64,000 bases of DNA from Candidatus Jordarchaeales archaeon. Its GTDB lineage: Archaea > Asgardarchaeota > Jordiarchaeia > Jordiarchaeales > Freyrarchaeaceae. Location of the stretch: the NCBI GenBank assembly GCA_038889235.1, contig JAWAHN010000001.1, positions 280,403 to 344,402 on the forward strand. The letters are read 5' to 3'. The notes beneath the pieces are model-generated. The model was given only the letters and a program-made list of their open reading frames with translations, made no database searches and had not been told where the DNA came from. Positions 43,872-53,456 of the stretch are shown here, in pieces (positions within the stretch are counted from its first letter, which is position 1; the number at the start of each line of letters is the position of its first letter). The translations under genes were made by a program, and so were the position numbers.

Positions 43872-45209
43872 ATGGCATTTAAGGGAACAAAGTTTGTGTT
43901 GACACTCATGATAATTATAGGTACACTGGGCCCTATAGGTGGGAACCTGATTATCCCCATGATTCCTGTCTTGAAGAACGAGTTTTACACTGACATATCT
44001 GTGATAATGCTTTCGGTCACGCTTTTCATGATTCCATCTGCACTCGTCCAGTTTTTCTCGGGCAGCCTGTCGGATGTTTACGGTAGGAGGCCACCTATAG
44101 TAGCTGGACTGGTCACTTATGGTTTAAGTTTTCTCCTTGCATCCGCAACGAGCAACATATGGTGGTTTGTGGCGACGAGAATCCTGCAAGGTGTCGGAAG
44201 TGCGCTTGCAACACCAGTCCTAATAGCCGTTATAGGAGACCTGACGGACGAGACGAACAGAGGGAGGTGGATGGGGTTTTATAGCTCGGCTTTGAGAGCA
44301 GGCATAGCTCTTGCCTCGTTTGTGGGTGGGGTAATGGCATACCAGTGGAGACTGCTATTCGTCGTGATGGGGGTTTTAGGCTTGGTAGTCGCAGCCTGCT
44401 CTTGGATTTGCCTAGGAGGGTTAAAAGGCGAGAGAGGCTCGGGAGGCGAGATGATAAAGAACATGAAGGAAGTTGCGAGGAACAAGGGAGTTCTCGCCCT
44501 GAGCGCTGCCGGGTTTATAACATTTTTCTCCTACGTTGCCCTCATATCTATAACGTCGGACGTGCTCACGAGCTTCCCATACTTCATGGATCCCAGCTCG
44601 GTTGGACTCATACTCTCAGTGAGCGGGATCGCCGGGGTTATCTCTGCCTCTCTAGCAGGGTTCATAGCGGACAAGTTTGGCAGGAAGGCCATTTCATCGG
44701 CGGGCGCTGTCATAGCGTCTCTCTCCCTGCTAGCTCTTGCCGCCGTCACACTATACCCGTCACCTCTCTTCCCATTCTACTACATACCCAACGTACTCGG
44801 ACAAGAGATTGAAAGAGTTGGCTTTCAGATGCTCGTCTCCCTGTCCTTATTCCAGAGCTTTCTAAGGGCGGCCACTGCGGAAGCCTTCATGCACTTCATA
44901 GTTTTGATGAGCATAATGGGGGTCGGAATATCCTTCACCTGGCCAGCCCTGCTCGCCCTCTCCGTAGAAATCATCCCTCCACGTCAAAGAGGGGCTGCAT
45001 CGTCACTCTTTAACGGTATGAGGTTCCTCGGCTACGCCGTAGCGCCGACAATGTTTACGCCTATATATCTCAACGCCGGGCTGGACGCAGCGCTCCTCCT
45101 CAGCTCTCTAATGCTAGGCCTAGTGATCGTGATGGTTCACGTAGCAACAGGCAGCCAAGCTAAACCGGTCGGAGAGACAGAAGACCGCTCGAAGCACACG
45201 CCGCAGTGA
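43872..45209 (+). CDS. Major facilitator superfamily transporter
   Basis: The 445-residue protein has twelve membrane spans. Between spans 2 and 3 the MFS loop reads GSLSDVYGRRPPIVAGL, and after span 8 the second-half equivalent reads GFIADKFGRKAISSAG. ILQGVGSALATPVLIAVIGDLTDETNRGRWMGFYSS resembles drug/H+ antiporters. A longer than usual loop of about 40 residues (YPSPLFPFYYIPNVLGQEIERVG) lies in the second half. The substrate is unknown; export of small organics is the family trend. ATG 43872 follows GAAGGTGG. Confidence 0.87.
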   Translation: MAFKGTKFVLTLMIIIGTLGPIGGNLIIPMIPVLKNEFYTDISVIMLSVTLFMIPSALVQFFSGSLSDVYGRRPPIVAGLVTYGLSFLLASATSNIWWFVATRILQGVGSALATPVLIAVIGDLTDETNRGRWMGFYSSALRAGIALASFVGGVMAYQWRLLFVVMGVLGLVVAACSWICLGGLKGERGSGGEMIKNMKEVARNKGVLALSAAGFITFFSYVALISITSDVLTSFPYFMDPSSVGLILSVSGIAGVISASLAGFIADKFGRKAISSAGAVIASLSLLALAAVTLYPSPLFPFYYIPNVLGQEIERVGFQMLVSLSLFQSFLRAATAEAFMHFIVLMSIMGVGISFTWPALLALSVEIIPPRQRGAASSLFNGMRFLGYAVAPTMFTPIYLNAGLDAALLLSSLMLGLVIVMVHVATGSQAKPVGETEDRSKHTPQ

Positions 45210-46323
45210 GCACGCCTCTTTCTTCTCCCCCCGGCGAGGAGCCCCATTTGGGCTTGAAAGTTTAAAGTCGTATCATCGTACGAGCACTTTGCAAGAACTG
45301 CCTCAGAGGGGGGCGGCTTCGAAGTAAGGCGCCGGCAGAGCTAAGAACATGTTAGGCTCAAAATTGCTAGCCATTTGAAGCTACAAGTGCCTTGGTGTAT
45401 TTGGAAGGGCGGTCCTCACCGTTCCCGGGTCAAGACGGGTCAACTCTTTTCACAGTGGGTTGTTCTTATCGAAACACTTGCCCGTCAATGTGACACTCTA
45501 CTTACCTTTGCTTAGCGTGTCATTGTAGCGCAGCATGCATCGAAAGAGGAAAAGACTGGCCGACGTTTATTTCATGAAAAAGCGGGTCTATGTGTTGCTG
45601 GCTTGGTGGGGGGCAGGCTTTTCAATGAGCAGTGGAACCTTGATGGTGAATGAACCTATCTTTAAAGGACGGGCAGAACCCGTCCCCCCTCGAAACGTAA
45701 AAACCATTCTCAGCGGTCACCAGCCTACCATGGAATTAAACCCTTTGTAAGCGTAGAGCGCACTGTTCACGGGGAAGTAATGTCACACAGAAGCTCATTA
45801 ACCCGTCCCGGAAGTCGCCTAATCTTCCCGCCGATTTATGCACACTTCCAGTTCTAAGAGCACACGCCACAGCTATTTTCACATCTTCGTCCCCAGGCTT
45901 TCCGCTTCTCAGCCTCCTTTTCAGTGTGCTCGCTTGGAGCTCTCTCCAGATTGCCACTATTCCTCGAAGGCAATTACCAACGGTTCAATGCTAGGTTTTC
46001 GGCGGATGTTTTACACTTCCGCTAAGACTGCAGGCGTGAATAACCGATATATAGAGTCGTTTTGTGCCACAATAGACCACCCGGTTGGCAGCATACAAGG
46101 CAGTGGACGTTGCGAAAAGCACCACTCTTCGCTCATGCCATTGTACGCCTAAGTCGCAGAAGTGTCTCCACTTCGGCCTGCCCGGACAGAGAAGTTTACA
46201 TTAAAAGCCGGGTGGTATCTTGTCAGGTGCCTACAACTGGAGGCAACAGTGCCCGGGGGAATGGGTGCGGGTTGGGAGACATGAACTAAAAAAGGGAAGT
46301 TTAAAAGAGTGGTATGCGATTTG
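45210..46323. other. 1.1-kb intergenic region without a supported gene
   Basis: Only short frames occur. A hairpin is formed by TGACAC (45491-45496) and GTGTCA (45517-45522), lengthened by CAATG/CATTG with a bulge. A small ACGGG/CCCGT hairpin lies near 45668-45682. On the minus strand 45740-45920 reads like protein (GDEDVKIAVACALRTG, SAGRLGDFRDGLMSF) but is interrupted outside this piece and matches no family I know; it may be decayed mobile DNA. Confidence 0.35.
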
Positions 46324-46779
46324 TTACGCTGGAACGAAGACGTAGTATGGGCTGCCTTCTTTTGGCACTATTGTTTCCACTTTTAGCTTCATGCCGGGCT
46401 TAATTTTTTCTTTGAGCTCTGCTGGGTCTGGCTTTACCCCTTTAAGCCAGCCTACGGCTTTCGGTCCCTCCTTCAGCTTCGCCACAGCAACTATGTACGT
46501 TTCCTCCTGGGCGAATGAGGACGGTTTAACCATGATGGCCGTCGCCGTTACGAGTTCAGCCTCCTTGCTAAGCTCGACCCACTCGACCTCTGAAGAATAG
46601 CAGCTTGGGCAGTCAGCTTGGGGCGGGAAAGTTATCCTGCCGCACTTCTTGCACTTCGTTGTCATGAATTTGCCCTGCTTGAGACCCTCCCAGAAAGGTA
46701 GTGTCTTGCTTATAGGCAGCTTGTAGATCAGGGTGAGAGGCCTTGAAAGTATGTAAGGCTTCTCCTCCTTCTTAGACAA
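46324..46779 (-). CDS. DUF35 (rubredoxin-like zinc ribbon plus OB-fold) acyl-CoA-associated protein
   Basis: TTG 46779 lies nine bases after GGAGG and gives 151 residues (the in-frame TTG at 46788 touches the GGAGG). CKKCGRITFPPQADCPSC is the zinc ribbon; the OB-fold follows (VELSKEAELVTATAIMV, GWLKGVKPDPAELKEKI). DUF35 proteins join thiolases, and in archaea bridge thiolase and HMG-CoA synthase so that acetoacetyl-CoA is channelled. It follows the thiolase by 19 bp. No HMG-CoA synthase gene is adjacent. Confidence 0.88.
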   Translation of the reverse strand: MSKKEEKPYILSRPLTLIYKLPISKTLPFWEGLKQGKFMTTKCKKCGRITFPPQADCPSCYSSEVEWVELSKEAELVTATAIMVKPSSFAQEETYIVAVAKLKEGPKAVGWLKGVKPDPAELKEKIKPGMKLKVETIVPKEGSPYYVFVPA

Positions 46780-46798
46780 AGCGGACAACCTCCTTCCA

Positions 46799-47959
46799 CT
46801 ACTTCCGGCTTAAGATTGTTATATACGCGTAGTGTCCAGTCCCTCCGACGTTGTGGGCGAGCGCGTAGCCGTGCTTTATCGGGGCCTGGTTGCTCTTTAT
46901 GTACTCTCCTCTCAACTGCTTCGTCAGGCTGTATATCATACTTGTGCCCGTTGCGCCTATCGGGTGCCCTTTAGCTTTGAGGCCGCCGTCAACGTTTATC
47001 GGGATCTTTCCGCCAATGTACGTTTGTCCTTCCTCGACGAGCTTGTAGGCTTCGCCACGCCCACAGAAGCCTATGTCCTCCATGGCCATGAGCTCCGCTA
47101 TCGTGAAGCAGTCGTGGACGTTCGCCACGTCAATCTTGTCCGGCGTTATCTTCGCCCTCTTAAACGCCCTTTCCGCCGCTACTTGAGCCGCCTTGAGCCC
47201 CACGAAGCTCTCCCTCTTGCTTAGATTAGCTGAGCCGGCGCATCCTTCGATAGCTTCTACCCAGACCGGTGTGTCAGTCAGCTTCTTGGCCTGCTCCTCG
47301 GCTGCTAGTATCACTGTGGCTGAACCATCTGTTATCGGGCAGCAGTCGAAGAGCTTCAGAGGCCAGGCTATGTAGGGTGACTTGAGCACTTGCTCTATTG
47401 TTATTTCCTGCCTGAACTGAGCGTACGGGTTGGTCACAGCGTACTTGTGGTTTTTAACGGCGACCATCGCGAGATGTTCTTCCGTTGCACCGTACTGGTT
47501 CATGTAGGCTGTCGCGTGCAACGCGTAGTAGCCGGGGAATGTTAGGCCAAAGTGTTGGAACTCCCAGAAGAAGAAGCCCGACCTCCCTATGAGTTCTACG
47601 ATGTACGGTGTGTCGAGCTCGGTCATCTTCTCACAGCCGACGACCATCGCTATGTCGACCTTCCCGCTTGAGACAGCGTTGTATGCCGCGGCAAGAGCAG
47701 CTGACGAGGTAGCGCATGCGGCTTCAACCCTCATCAGCTCGGCGTTATAGAGTTCAGCATAGTCCGCTATTGCCACCGCGGGGAGCATTTCCTCGCAGAA
47801 GCCAGCGTTGCCGACCACGAGGAGGGGTATGTCCTCGGGCGCTAGTCCGGCATCCTCTAAGGCTGGCTTGATCGACTCGAACGCCAGCTCGCCCAGGTTG
47901 ACGTCGTCCCTTCTACCAAACTTCGAGTGACCTACTCCTACTACAGCTACCCTTCTCAT
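46799..47959 (-). CDS. Archaeal thiolase (acetyl-CoA C-acyltransferase family)
   Basis: ATG 47959 with GGGGTAAGG upstream gives 386 residues. VEAACATSSAALAAAYNAV carries the nucleophilic Cys near residue 85, FTIAELMAMEDIGFC covers the middle, and GGLKAKGHPIGATGTSM has the catalytic His. The usual second C-terminal Cys is replaced in this SCP2-like archaeal group by HNVGGTGHY with His. It condenses two acetyl-CoA or cleaves 3-ketoacyl-CoA. With DUF35 it would supply the mevalonate pathway or act in fatty acid turnover with the acyl-CoA ligases of this window. Confidence 0.88.
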   Translation of the reverse strand: MRRVAVVGVGHSKFGRRDDVNLGELAFESIKPALEDAGLAPEDIPLLVVGNAGFCEEMLPAVAIADYAELYNAELMRVEAACATSSAALAAAYNAVSSGKVDIAMVVGCEKMTELDTPYIVELIGRSGFFFWEFQHFGLTFPGYYALHATAYMNQYGATEEHLAMVAVKNHKYAVTNPYAQFRQEITIEQVLKSPYIAWPLKLFDCCPITDGSATVILAAEEQAKKLTDTPVWVEAIEGCAGSANLSKRESFVGLKAAQVAAERAFKRAKITPDKIDVANVHDCFTIAELMAMEDIGFCGRGEAYKLVEEGQTYIGGKIPINVDGGLKAKGHPIGATGTSMIYSLTKQLRGEYIKSNQAPIKHGYALAHNVGGTGHYAYITILSRK

Positions 47960-48071
47960 AACCTTACCCCTTTCCATCCGTTTTCCGACAAAAATAGATT
48001 CAAGCTAGATAAAAGAGTTTCTAAAAATCCGTGTGGCGACCGAAAGGGGGTTCCGGAGGGGGCGACCGTTT

Positions 48072-48902
48072 TTATTTATAGTAGAGGTTTTTCAGGAGTA
48101 TGGCGTCCCCTTCTAGGTTCGGGCTTTCGGATATCACTACACCTTTCACGTTGAACTCCTTCCATACCTCGACGAGCTCCAAGTATTTTAGGTCCGACTC
48201 TTGAAGGTTGACGTGGTTCTGCTCCCCCTTCCCAGTGTACTCTATTCCAGACACATGGATGTGCATGTTGCTGAGACACTCTTTTCCGAGCTCACTCTCA
48301 ACATATGAGAGTATCTCTGCGAACTCCTCCCTAGAGTTGTATTTGCCCCCTGTTCTGGCGTGAATGTGGGCGAAGTCTATGCATGGCAGGACCATTTCAA
48401 CCTCCTTGCTCAGCTGCACCAATTCCTGGAGGCTGCCAAACTGCGACGACTTGCCAGTAGTCTCCGGCCTCACCCAGACCTCTACGCCCTCGTCTCTTAG
48501 AGTCTTGACAACGCTTTTAAGGCAGTCCCTAACCTTGTCGTAAACCTTTTCTGGTGGGTCTTTCATGTAGGTGGCGGCGTGGAAGGTTATGGACGAGGCG
48601 CCGGCGGCGTAAGCCACCCTCGCCGTGTCAAGGATCCTCTTAACGCTCGCCTCAACCTTCTCTTTCTCCCTAGAGTTCAAGTTTATGTAGTACGGGCCGT
48701 GCGCGGTGAGCGCGACACCCGCCTCCCTTGCGACCGACCTAACTTCGTCGGCCACTTCCAGGGGCATTTTAACCCCGTAGACGAACTCGAGCTCCATAGC
48801 GTCGAGGCCCAGCTCGACGACCATTCTTACACCGTCGACTACGTTCCTCTTCTTAGTCAAAGCTAAGGGTATCCCCGCTGGGCCGAAGTGCAGCTTGTCC
48901 AA
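48072..48902 (-). CDS. nfo: Endonuclease IV-like (AP endonuclease family 2) TIM barrel
   Basis: The 276-residue protein has the order of metal ligands of Nfo-type enzymes: LTAHGPYYINLNS (His), SITFHAATY (His), VWVRPETTGKSSQFGSLQEL (Glu), PCIDFAHIHARTGG (Asp, His), NMHIHVSGIEYTGKGEQNHVN (His) and VISESPN (Glu). The family cuts DNA at abasic sites using Zn. Archaeal members of this length may have shifted roles, but all ligand motifs are present. TTG 48902 lies after GGTGAG, six bases past the aminotransferase stop. Confidence 0.85.
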   Translation of the reverse strand: MDKLHFGPAGIPLALTKKRNVVDGVRMVVELGLDAMELEFVYGVKMPLEVADEVRSVAREAGVALTAHGPYYINLNSREKEKVEASVKRILDTARVAYAAGASSITFHAATYMKDPPEKVYDKVRDCLKSVVKTLRDEGVEVWVRPETTGKSSQFGSLQELVQLSKEVEMVLPCIDFAHIHARTGGKYNSREEFAEILSYVESELGKECLSNMHIHVSGIEYTGKGEQNHVNLQESDLKYLELVEVWKEFNVKGVVISESPNLEGDAILLKNLYYK

Positions 48903-48908
48903 AACATC

Positions 48909-50078
48909 TCACCCCTCCTTCATCGACAGCAAAAGCTCGCGCATCCGCTCCACGCCTTCAAGTATGCTTTCCATGGATGCGGCGTAACTTATCCTCACGT
49001 GTCCCTCGCCACCCAACCCGAACACTTTTCCAGGCGTTACGCAGACGCCTTTCTCCACTAGAAGCCTTTCAGCGAAACGCACGCTGTCTTTGACGTAGGC
49101 TGAAATGTCGGGGAAAACGTAGAAGGCGCCTTTCGGCGTTGGGCAGTGGACGCCGTCTATCTCGTTTAGGGCTTTGACCAGTGCGCGGCGACGCTTGTCG
49201 TACTCCTTCCTCATCTCCTCAACGCACTCCTGTGGTCCTGTAAGAGCTTCCAGGGCGGCCTTTTGGACGAAGCTTGCGGCACACGTGGTTGTGTTCTGTT
49301 GTATCTTGGACATAGCGTTCACCAGATCTTTCGGAGCAACAGCGTAGCCTATCCTCCACCCAGTCATGGCGTAGCTCTTGGAGAACCCGTGTATCAGCAC
49401 AGAGATGTCCCTCGCCTCCTCGAAGCTTAGAATGCTCGTCTGCTTGAAACCGTCGTATGTTAGGTCGTCGTATATTTCATCGGACATTATGTAGAATCCG
49501 TGGTCAACAGCTAAGTCGACTACAGCCTTCATCTCTTCTCCACTTATTACTCCGCCGGTAGGGTTGTTAGGGGAGTTAAGTATGACCATTTTCGTCTTAC
49601 TGGTGATGGCTTCTTTAAGCGCCTCTTCGTTCAAGGAGTAGTCTTCACTTAGTGGGATTTCACGCGGCACCCCGCCGGCGAAGCGCGTTATGTCCTTGTA
49701 CGTGGGCCAGGCGGGGCTTGGAATGACCACCTCTTCGCCCGGTTCGAGTAAGGCCAGGATGGCGCAGAAAATAGCGTGCTTCGCGCCGGGCGTCACAATT
49801 ATCTCTTCCACGTCAACCTCGCACCCGGACTTCTCCATGACCTTGAGCGCTATGGCCTTCCTCAGCTCGAGTATACCTTTGCTCTCAGTGTACTTAACGA
49901 AGCCCTCTTCGAGCGCCCTAACGGCTGCAGCCTTTACGTGGCTAGGGGTGTCGAAGTCGGGCTCCCCCACTTCCAAGTGGATAATTTTTCTCCCTTCTTT
50001 CTCCATGCGCCGCGCAATCTCCAGCATTCCAATAGTTCCTGAAGGGGGGAGGGTGGACATCCTGCTGGCAAGTCTCAA
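48909..50078 (-). CDS. Class I/II pyridoxal-phosphate aminotransferase
   Basis: The protein has 389 residues. Motifs of the aspartate aminotransferase I-gamma group are HLEVGEPDFDTPSHVKAAA, ILVTPGAKHAIFCAI-type VTPGAKHAIF, VILNSPNNPTGGVISGEEM, FYIMSDEIYDDLTYDG and the PLP-Lys segment HGFSKSYAMTGWRIGYAVAP, with VRISYAAS near the C terminus. It transfers amino groups between glutamate or aspartate and 2-oxo acids. TTG 50078 follows GAGGGTGAG. It is co-directional with nfo and only 6 bp from it. Confidence 0.9.
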   Translation of the reverse strand: MRLASRMSTLPPSGTIGMLEIARRMEKEGRKIIHLEVGEPDFDTPSHVKAAAVRALEEGFVKYTESKGILELRKAIALKVMEKSGCEVDVEEIIVTPGAKHAIFCAILALLEPGEEVVIPSPAWPTYKDITRFAGGVPREIPLSEDYSLNEEALKEAITSKTKMVILNSPNNPTGGVISGEEMKAVVDLAVDHGFYIMSDEIYDDLTYDGFKQTSILSFEEARDISVLIHGFSKSYAMTGWRIGYAVAPKDLVNAMSKIQQNTTTCAASFVQKAALEALTGPQECVEEMRKEYDKRRRALVKALNEIDGVHCPTPKGAFYVFPDISAYVKDSVRFAERLLVEKGVCVTPGKVFGLGGEGHVRISYAASMESILEGVERMRELLLSMKEG

Positions 50079-50298
50079 TCTTGCTCACCCTCTTTTCGCT
50101 AAAGAGTTTTGAAAAAACCGTAAGATAAGGTTTTGCTTACCAGAAGTACACAACAAAACTAAAAGGGGAGACCATTTTGCTGCGAAAAAAGCAGTTAAAA
50201 AAGCGGATTTTTCCAGAAAAATATACTGTGAATTGGTTTACCACAATTAATATAATAGTTGTATTGCAGAAATATCTAATAGATAAGGGTGATGATGA

Positions 50299-50601
50299 TT
50301 GAGTGGCATGAAGATTTGGGATGTTTTTAAGGAGTTTGACGGCGGGAAGGCTAAGATAAAGGCTCTGGCTCTTAAGAAGGATCTGGCGAAGTGTGGGTTG
50401 ACCTCCGAGGAAGAGGTGAAAAGGATTTGGGAAGAGGTCATAAGAAGGAGTGGCAATGGGGTTCACGTGAAGGTCACAGGCGTGAAGTTTCTTAACGTCT
50501 ACTGCGTGGTTGAAATGGAGGTCCAAGGTGAGGAAGGACCAAGGGACATGGCATGCCTTCAGGTGGCGCCTAGAACTGCTAAGACGGGCTTGGGAATTTG
50601 A
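50299..50601 (+). CDS. Small hypothetical protein
   Basis: The protein has 100 residues from TTG 50299 (GGTGATGAT upstream; the TATA-like TTAATATAATAG at 50246-50257). MKIWDVFKEFDGGKAKIKALALKKDLAKCGLTSEEEVKRIWEEV is helical, then three strands with VHVKVTGVKFLNVYCVVEMEVQ. No family was recognised. It is intact, with normal codon use. Confidence 0.65.
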   Translation: MSGMKIWDVFKEFDGGKAKIKALALKKDLAKCGLTSEEEVKRIWEEVIRRSGNGVHVKVTGVKFLNVYCVVEMEVQGEEGPRDMACLQVAPRTAKTGLGI

Positions 50602-50646
50602 GGTAAAAGTTTATGCGTTGTTTTAGCGTTTCTTCACGGTGGTTTC

Positions 50647-51153
50647 TTGATTAAGCTTTTTTGGCGCTGACGAGACTCTGTGGAGTATTGAGAGAGGGCT
50701 ATGCGAGCACAGTTGTGCCCCCATTGAGGAAGGTCGATGACGACGTCGTTGTAGATGCTGCCGGCGTGAGTGGTCAGCTTTTTCCGGGCGTTAGAAGGCT
50801 GCTCGAGGAGTTGAAGAAGAGGGGGTCGTAGTGTCCTTAGCTAGCGCCAACGACGAGGAGTCCAACAAGGTCGAGATGTTACTCTAGCTTTTCGGAATAA
50901 GAGGCTACTTTTCATTTCCGCAGGTCTGCTGGGAGGATGAAGTATGAGAGTGTGAAGAGAATGCTTGAGCTGGTTAGGGGTAGGTGTTGACGTGAGATTT
51001 TCAGAGGTGCTCTTCGTCGACGACTCCGAGTTCAATATACTCGACGTGGAGCAGAAACCTCCCGGCGTTAAGATCCTTCAAGTCGGACGGGACATCGCCA
51101 GCGTCGCCCAGCTACTCGAAGAGCTGGATTCACCCCTTCTGAGCTCTAAGTGA
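50647..51153 (+). pseudogene. Decayed MDP-1-like HAD phosphatase
   Basis: Fragments in order, each in a different frame: FFGADETLWSIERGL (motif I region), DDDVVVDAAG, LFPGVRRLLEELKKRG, VVVSLASANDEESNKVEMLL, a TAG stop, then LFGIRGYFSFPQVCW, KYESVKRMLELVRG, and from 50983 VRFSEVLFVDDSEFNILDVEQKPPGVK to the stop at 51153. The LFPGVR, SANDE and VDDSEFN blocks are typical of magnesium-dependent phosphatase-1 relatives. At least four frameshifts and one stop make it non-functional. As in the intact protein at 4191-4883, the first Asp of motif I reads Gly. Confidence 0.82.
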
Positions 51154-51222
51154 TAGAAAGAGATTTAACAAAAATATGCTTCCCTTTTTTCTAAAGGCTG
51201 GCTTCCAGAGTGGGAGTGTCTC

Positions 51223-51873
51223 ATGAGAGCACTATCCGAAACAGAAAAAGAGGTCTTTGAGCACTTCAAGCTGCAAAGTGAGGTTATCGTAGCGTGCCTT
51301 CCCGTCGTTGAGGATATTTTCACGGGGGTATTGTCCGGAGTAGATGTCCACGAGAAGGTTAGAGAGCTAGCCTCTCTCAGGGAGAGGGCAACCGGACTTA
51401 AGAGGAGTATAATGGCTAAGCTTTCAAACTGGAGCTCGAGGACCATTGACAGAGACGACCTCATCCATCTCGCCTCGCAAAGCGAAGTCGTGGTGGAGAG
51501 CATAAGCTTCACCGTGAACAACCTGCTTATTCTGAGAAGGGACGTCGCCCAAAGAGTGCTTGGACTTGAGGAGTTCTCGTTGATGCTCAAAGGAGCACTC
51601 GAGTGCGCTAGGATGCTCGGCGAAGCACTACGTCGCTTCGCTGAAAAAGGTAAGGACGCGCTACAGCTGGTTGAAAAAATCAACAGAATGGAGCACGTTG
51701 TCGACGAGAGACATCTGAAGCTTAGGAAGAGACTGCTCGGCAGGGAGTTCGCCGACATCCCCATGAACCTGGCTATAGAAGTGAGCCGAGTCGTGGAGGG
51801 CGTCGAGGGCATCGCAGATAGGTCTGACAACGCTGCGGAAACCCTGAGGATGATACTGACCGAGCTGAGGTGA
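51223..51873 (+). CDS. DUF47/PhoU-like helical protein (second copy)
   Basis: This 216-residue helical protein is a distant paralogue of the one at 12395-13081: LASLRERATGLKRSIMAKLSNW, RDDLIHLASQSEVVVESISFTVNN, and VDERHLKLRKRLLGREFADIPM align with its blocks, and AIEVSRVVEGVEGIADRSDNAAETLRMI matches the last helix. Its stop overlaps the GTG of guaA by four bases, so the two are translationally coupled; the reason for linking a phosphate-type regulator with GMP synthesis is unclear. Confidence 0.78.
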   Translation: MRALSETEKEVFEHFKLQSEVIVACLPVVEDIFTGVLSGVDVHEKVRELASLRERATGLKRSIMAKLSNWSSRTIDRDDLIHLASQSEVVVESISFTVNNLLILRRDVAQRVLGLEEFSLMLKGALECARMLGEALRRFAEKGKDALQLVEKINRMEHVVDERHLKLRKRLLGREFADIPMNLAIEVSRVVEGVEGIADRSDNAAETLRMILTELR

Positions 51874-53444
51874 CAGCTGGATTGCACGACACGATAGTCG
51901 TCTTGGACTTCGGGGGACAATACACACACCTCATATCGAGGAGGGTTAGAGAGCTTAGAGTGTACTCTGAGATATTGCCCTTCAACGTTGACTTACGTGA
52001 GCTTGAAGCGAGGAGGGTTAAGGGAATCATACTCTCCGGCGGCCCTAGAAGCGTTTACGAGGAGGGGGGGCCGAAAGTTGGCCCAGAGTTTTTCGAGTGG
52101 TGTGAGAAAAGGGGGGTGCCCGTCCTCGGGATATGTTACGGTCACCAGCTCATAGCCCATGTTCTCGGCGGGGAGGTGGAGAGAGGTGAGAAAAGGGAGT
52201 ACGGCAGAACAATACTCTACGTCGAGGAGGAGGATGAGCTCTTCAAGGGGCTTAATGTGGTTGAAACCGTCTGGATGAGCCACGGTGACAGCGTCGCGAA
52301 ACTTCCCGAAGGGTTCAAGGTGTTGGGGAGGACGGAGAAGACGCCCATCGCCGCCTATGCGAACCCGGAGAAAAGGGTTTTTGGGGTTCAGTTTCACCCC
52401 GAGGTCTCCCACACGTCTAAGGGGTTGAAGATACTTGAGAACTTCGTTTTCGGGATATGTGGATGCAAGCCGACGTGGACTGTTGAAAACTGGGTTGAGG
52501 AGATAGTTAACGGTGTAAGGGAGATGTTGAAGGAGGAGGGGAACATCATAATGGCTGTGAGCGGCGGCGTCGACTCAACGGTTGCAGCAACGATAATACA
52601 TATGGCTGCCGGGGAAAGGCTCCACTGCGTCTTCGTCGACAACGGACTCTTGAGGAGAGGCGAGGCGGAGGAGGTGGTTAAAACATTCAGGGAGAAGCTG
52701 GGGTTCAAAAACTTCCACGTCGTTGACGCGGGCGACCTATTTCTAGAAAGGCTGAAGGGTGTCACAGACCCCGAGGAGAAGAGGAGGATAATAGCGCACA
52801 CATTCATAGAGGTCTTCGAGAAAAAGGCGGCGGAGCTGGAGGAGAAGTACGGCAAGTTCAAGTTCCTGGGACAGGGAACAATATACCCTGACAGGGTGGA
52901 GTCGGCCGCCACGAGCCAGGCCGCCGCCAGAATAAAATCCCACCACAACGTAACCCTCCCGGAGAAGATGACGTTGAAAGTCGTGGAGCCTCTGGCCTCA
53001 CTCTACAAGGACGAGGTTAGGAGGCTGGGGGAGAAGTTGGGGATACCGCGGGAGGTCCTCTGGAGGCACCCCTTCCCCGGTCCAAGCCTAGCGGTGAGAG
53101 TGCTGGGGGAGGTTACTAGGGAGAAGCTTGAGATCGTTAGGGCGGCTGACGCCATAGTGGAGGAGGAAATCAGGAGAGCGGGGGTCTACGAGAAGCTCTG
53201 GCAGGCGTTCGCAGTTCTCCTTCCGGTTAAAGCCGTGGGTGTGATGGGGGACGCCAGGACTTACGAGTATGTCGTGGCCGTTAGGGCTGTCGAGAGCACG
53301 GATGCCATGACGGCGAACTTCGCCAAGTTGGACTGGAACCTACTAGAAAGGATAGCGTCGAGGATAGTCAACGAGGTTAAGGGAGTAAACAGGGTGGTCT
53401 ACGACATAACAAACAAGCCGCCCGCAACCATAGAGTGGGAGTAA
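51870..53444 (+). CDS. guaA: GMP synthetase, single-chain (glutamine-hydrolysing)
   Basis: The 524 residues are full length. The class I amidotransferase domain has VPVLGICYGHQLIAHVLGG (Cys), and GVQFHPEVSHT (His-Glu). The ATP-pyrophosphatase domain has the PP-loop MAVSGGVDSTVAA near residue 230, then CVFVDNGLLRRGEAEEV. The dimerisation domain ends in the XMP-binding DITNKPPATIEWE. It converts XMP, glutamine and ATP to GMP. Many archaea have separate GuaAa and GuaAb chains; here they are fused as in bacteria and eukaryotes. Start GTG 51870; TTG 51882 is an alternative. Confidence 0.95.
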   Translation: MTAGLHDTIVVLDFGGQYTHLISRRVRELRVYSEILPFNVDLRELEARRVKGIILSGGPRSVYEEGGPKVGPEFFEWCEKRGVPVLGICYGHQLIAHVLGGEVERGEKREYGRTILYVEEEDELFKGLNVVETVWMSHGDSVAKLPEGFKVLGRTEKTPIAAYANPEKRVFGVQFHPEVSHTSKGLKILENFVFGICGCKPTWTVENWVEEIVNGVREMLKEEGNIIMAVSGGVDSTVAATIIHMAAGERLHCVFVDNGLLRRGEAEEVVKTFREKLGFKNFHVVDAGDLFLERLKGVTDPEEKRRIIAHTFIEVFEKKAAELEEKYGKFKFLGQGTIYPDRVESAATSQAAARIKSHHNVTLPEKMTLKVVEPLASLYKDEVRRLGEKLGIPREVLWRHPFPGPSLAVRVLGEVTREKLEIVRAADAIVEEEIRRAGVYEKLWQAFAVLLPVKAVGVMGDARTYEYVVAVRAVESTDAMTANFAKLDWNLLERIASRIVNEVKGVNRVVYDITNKPPATIEWE

Positions 53445-53456
53445 AAAGAGGAGGGC

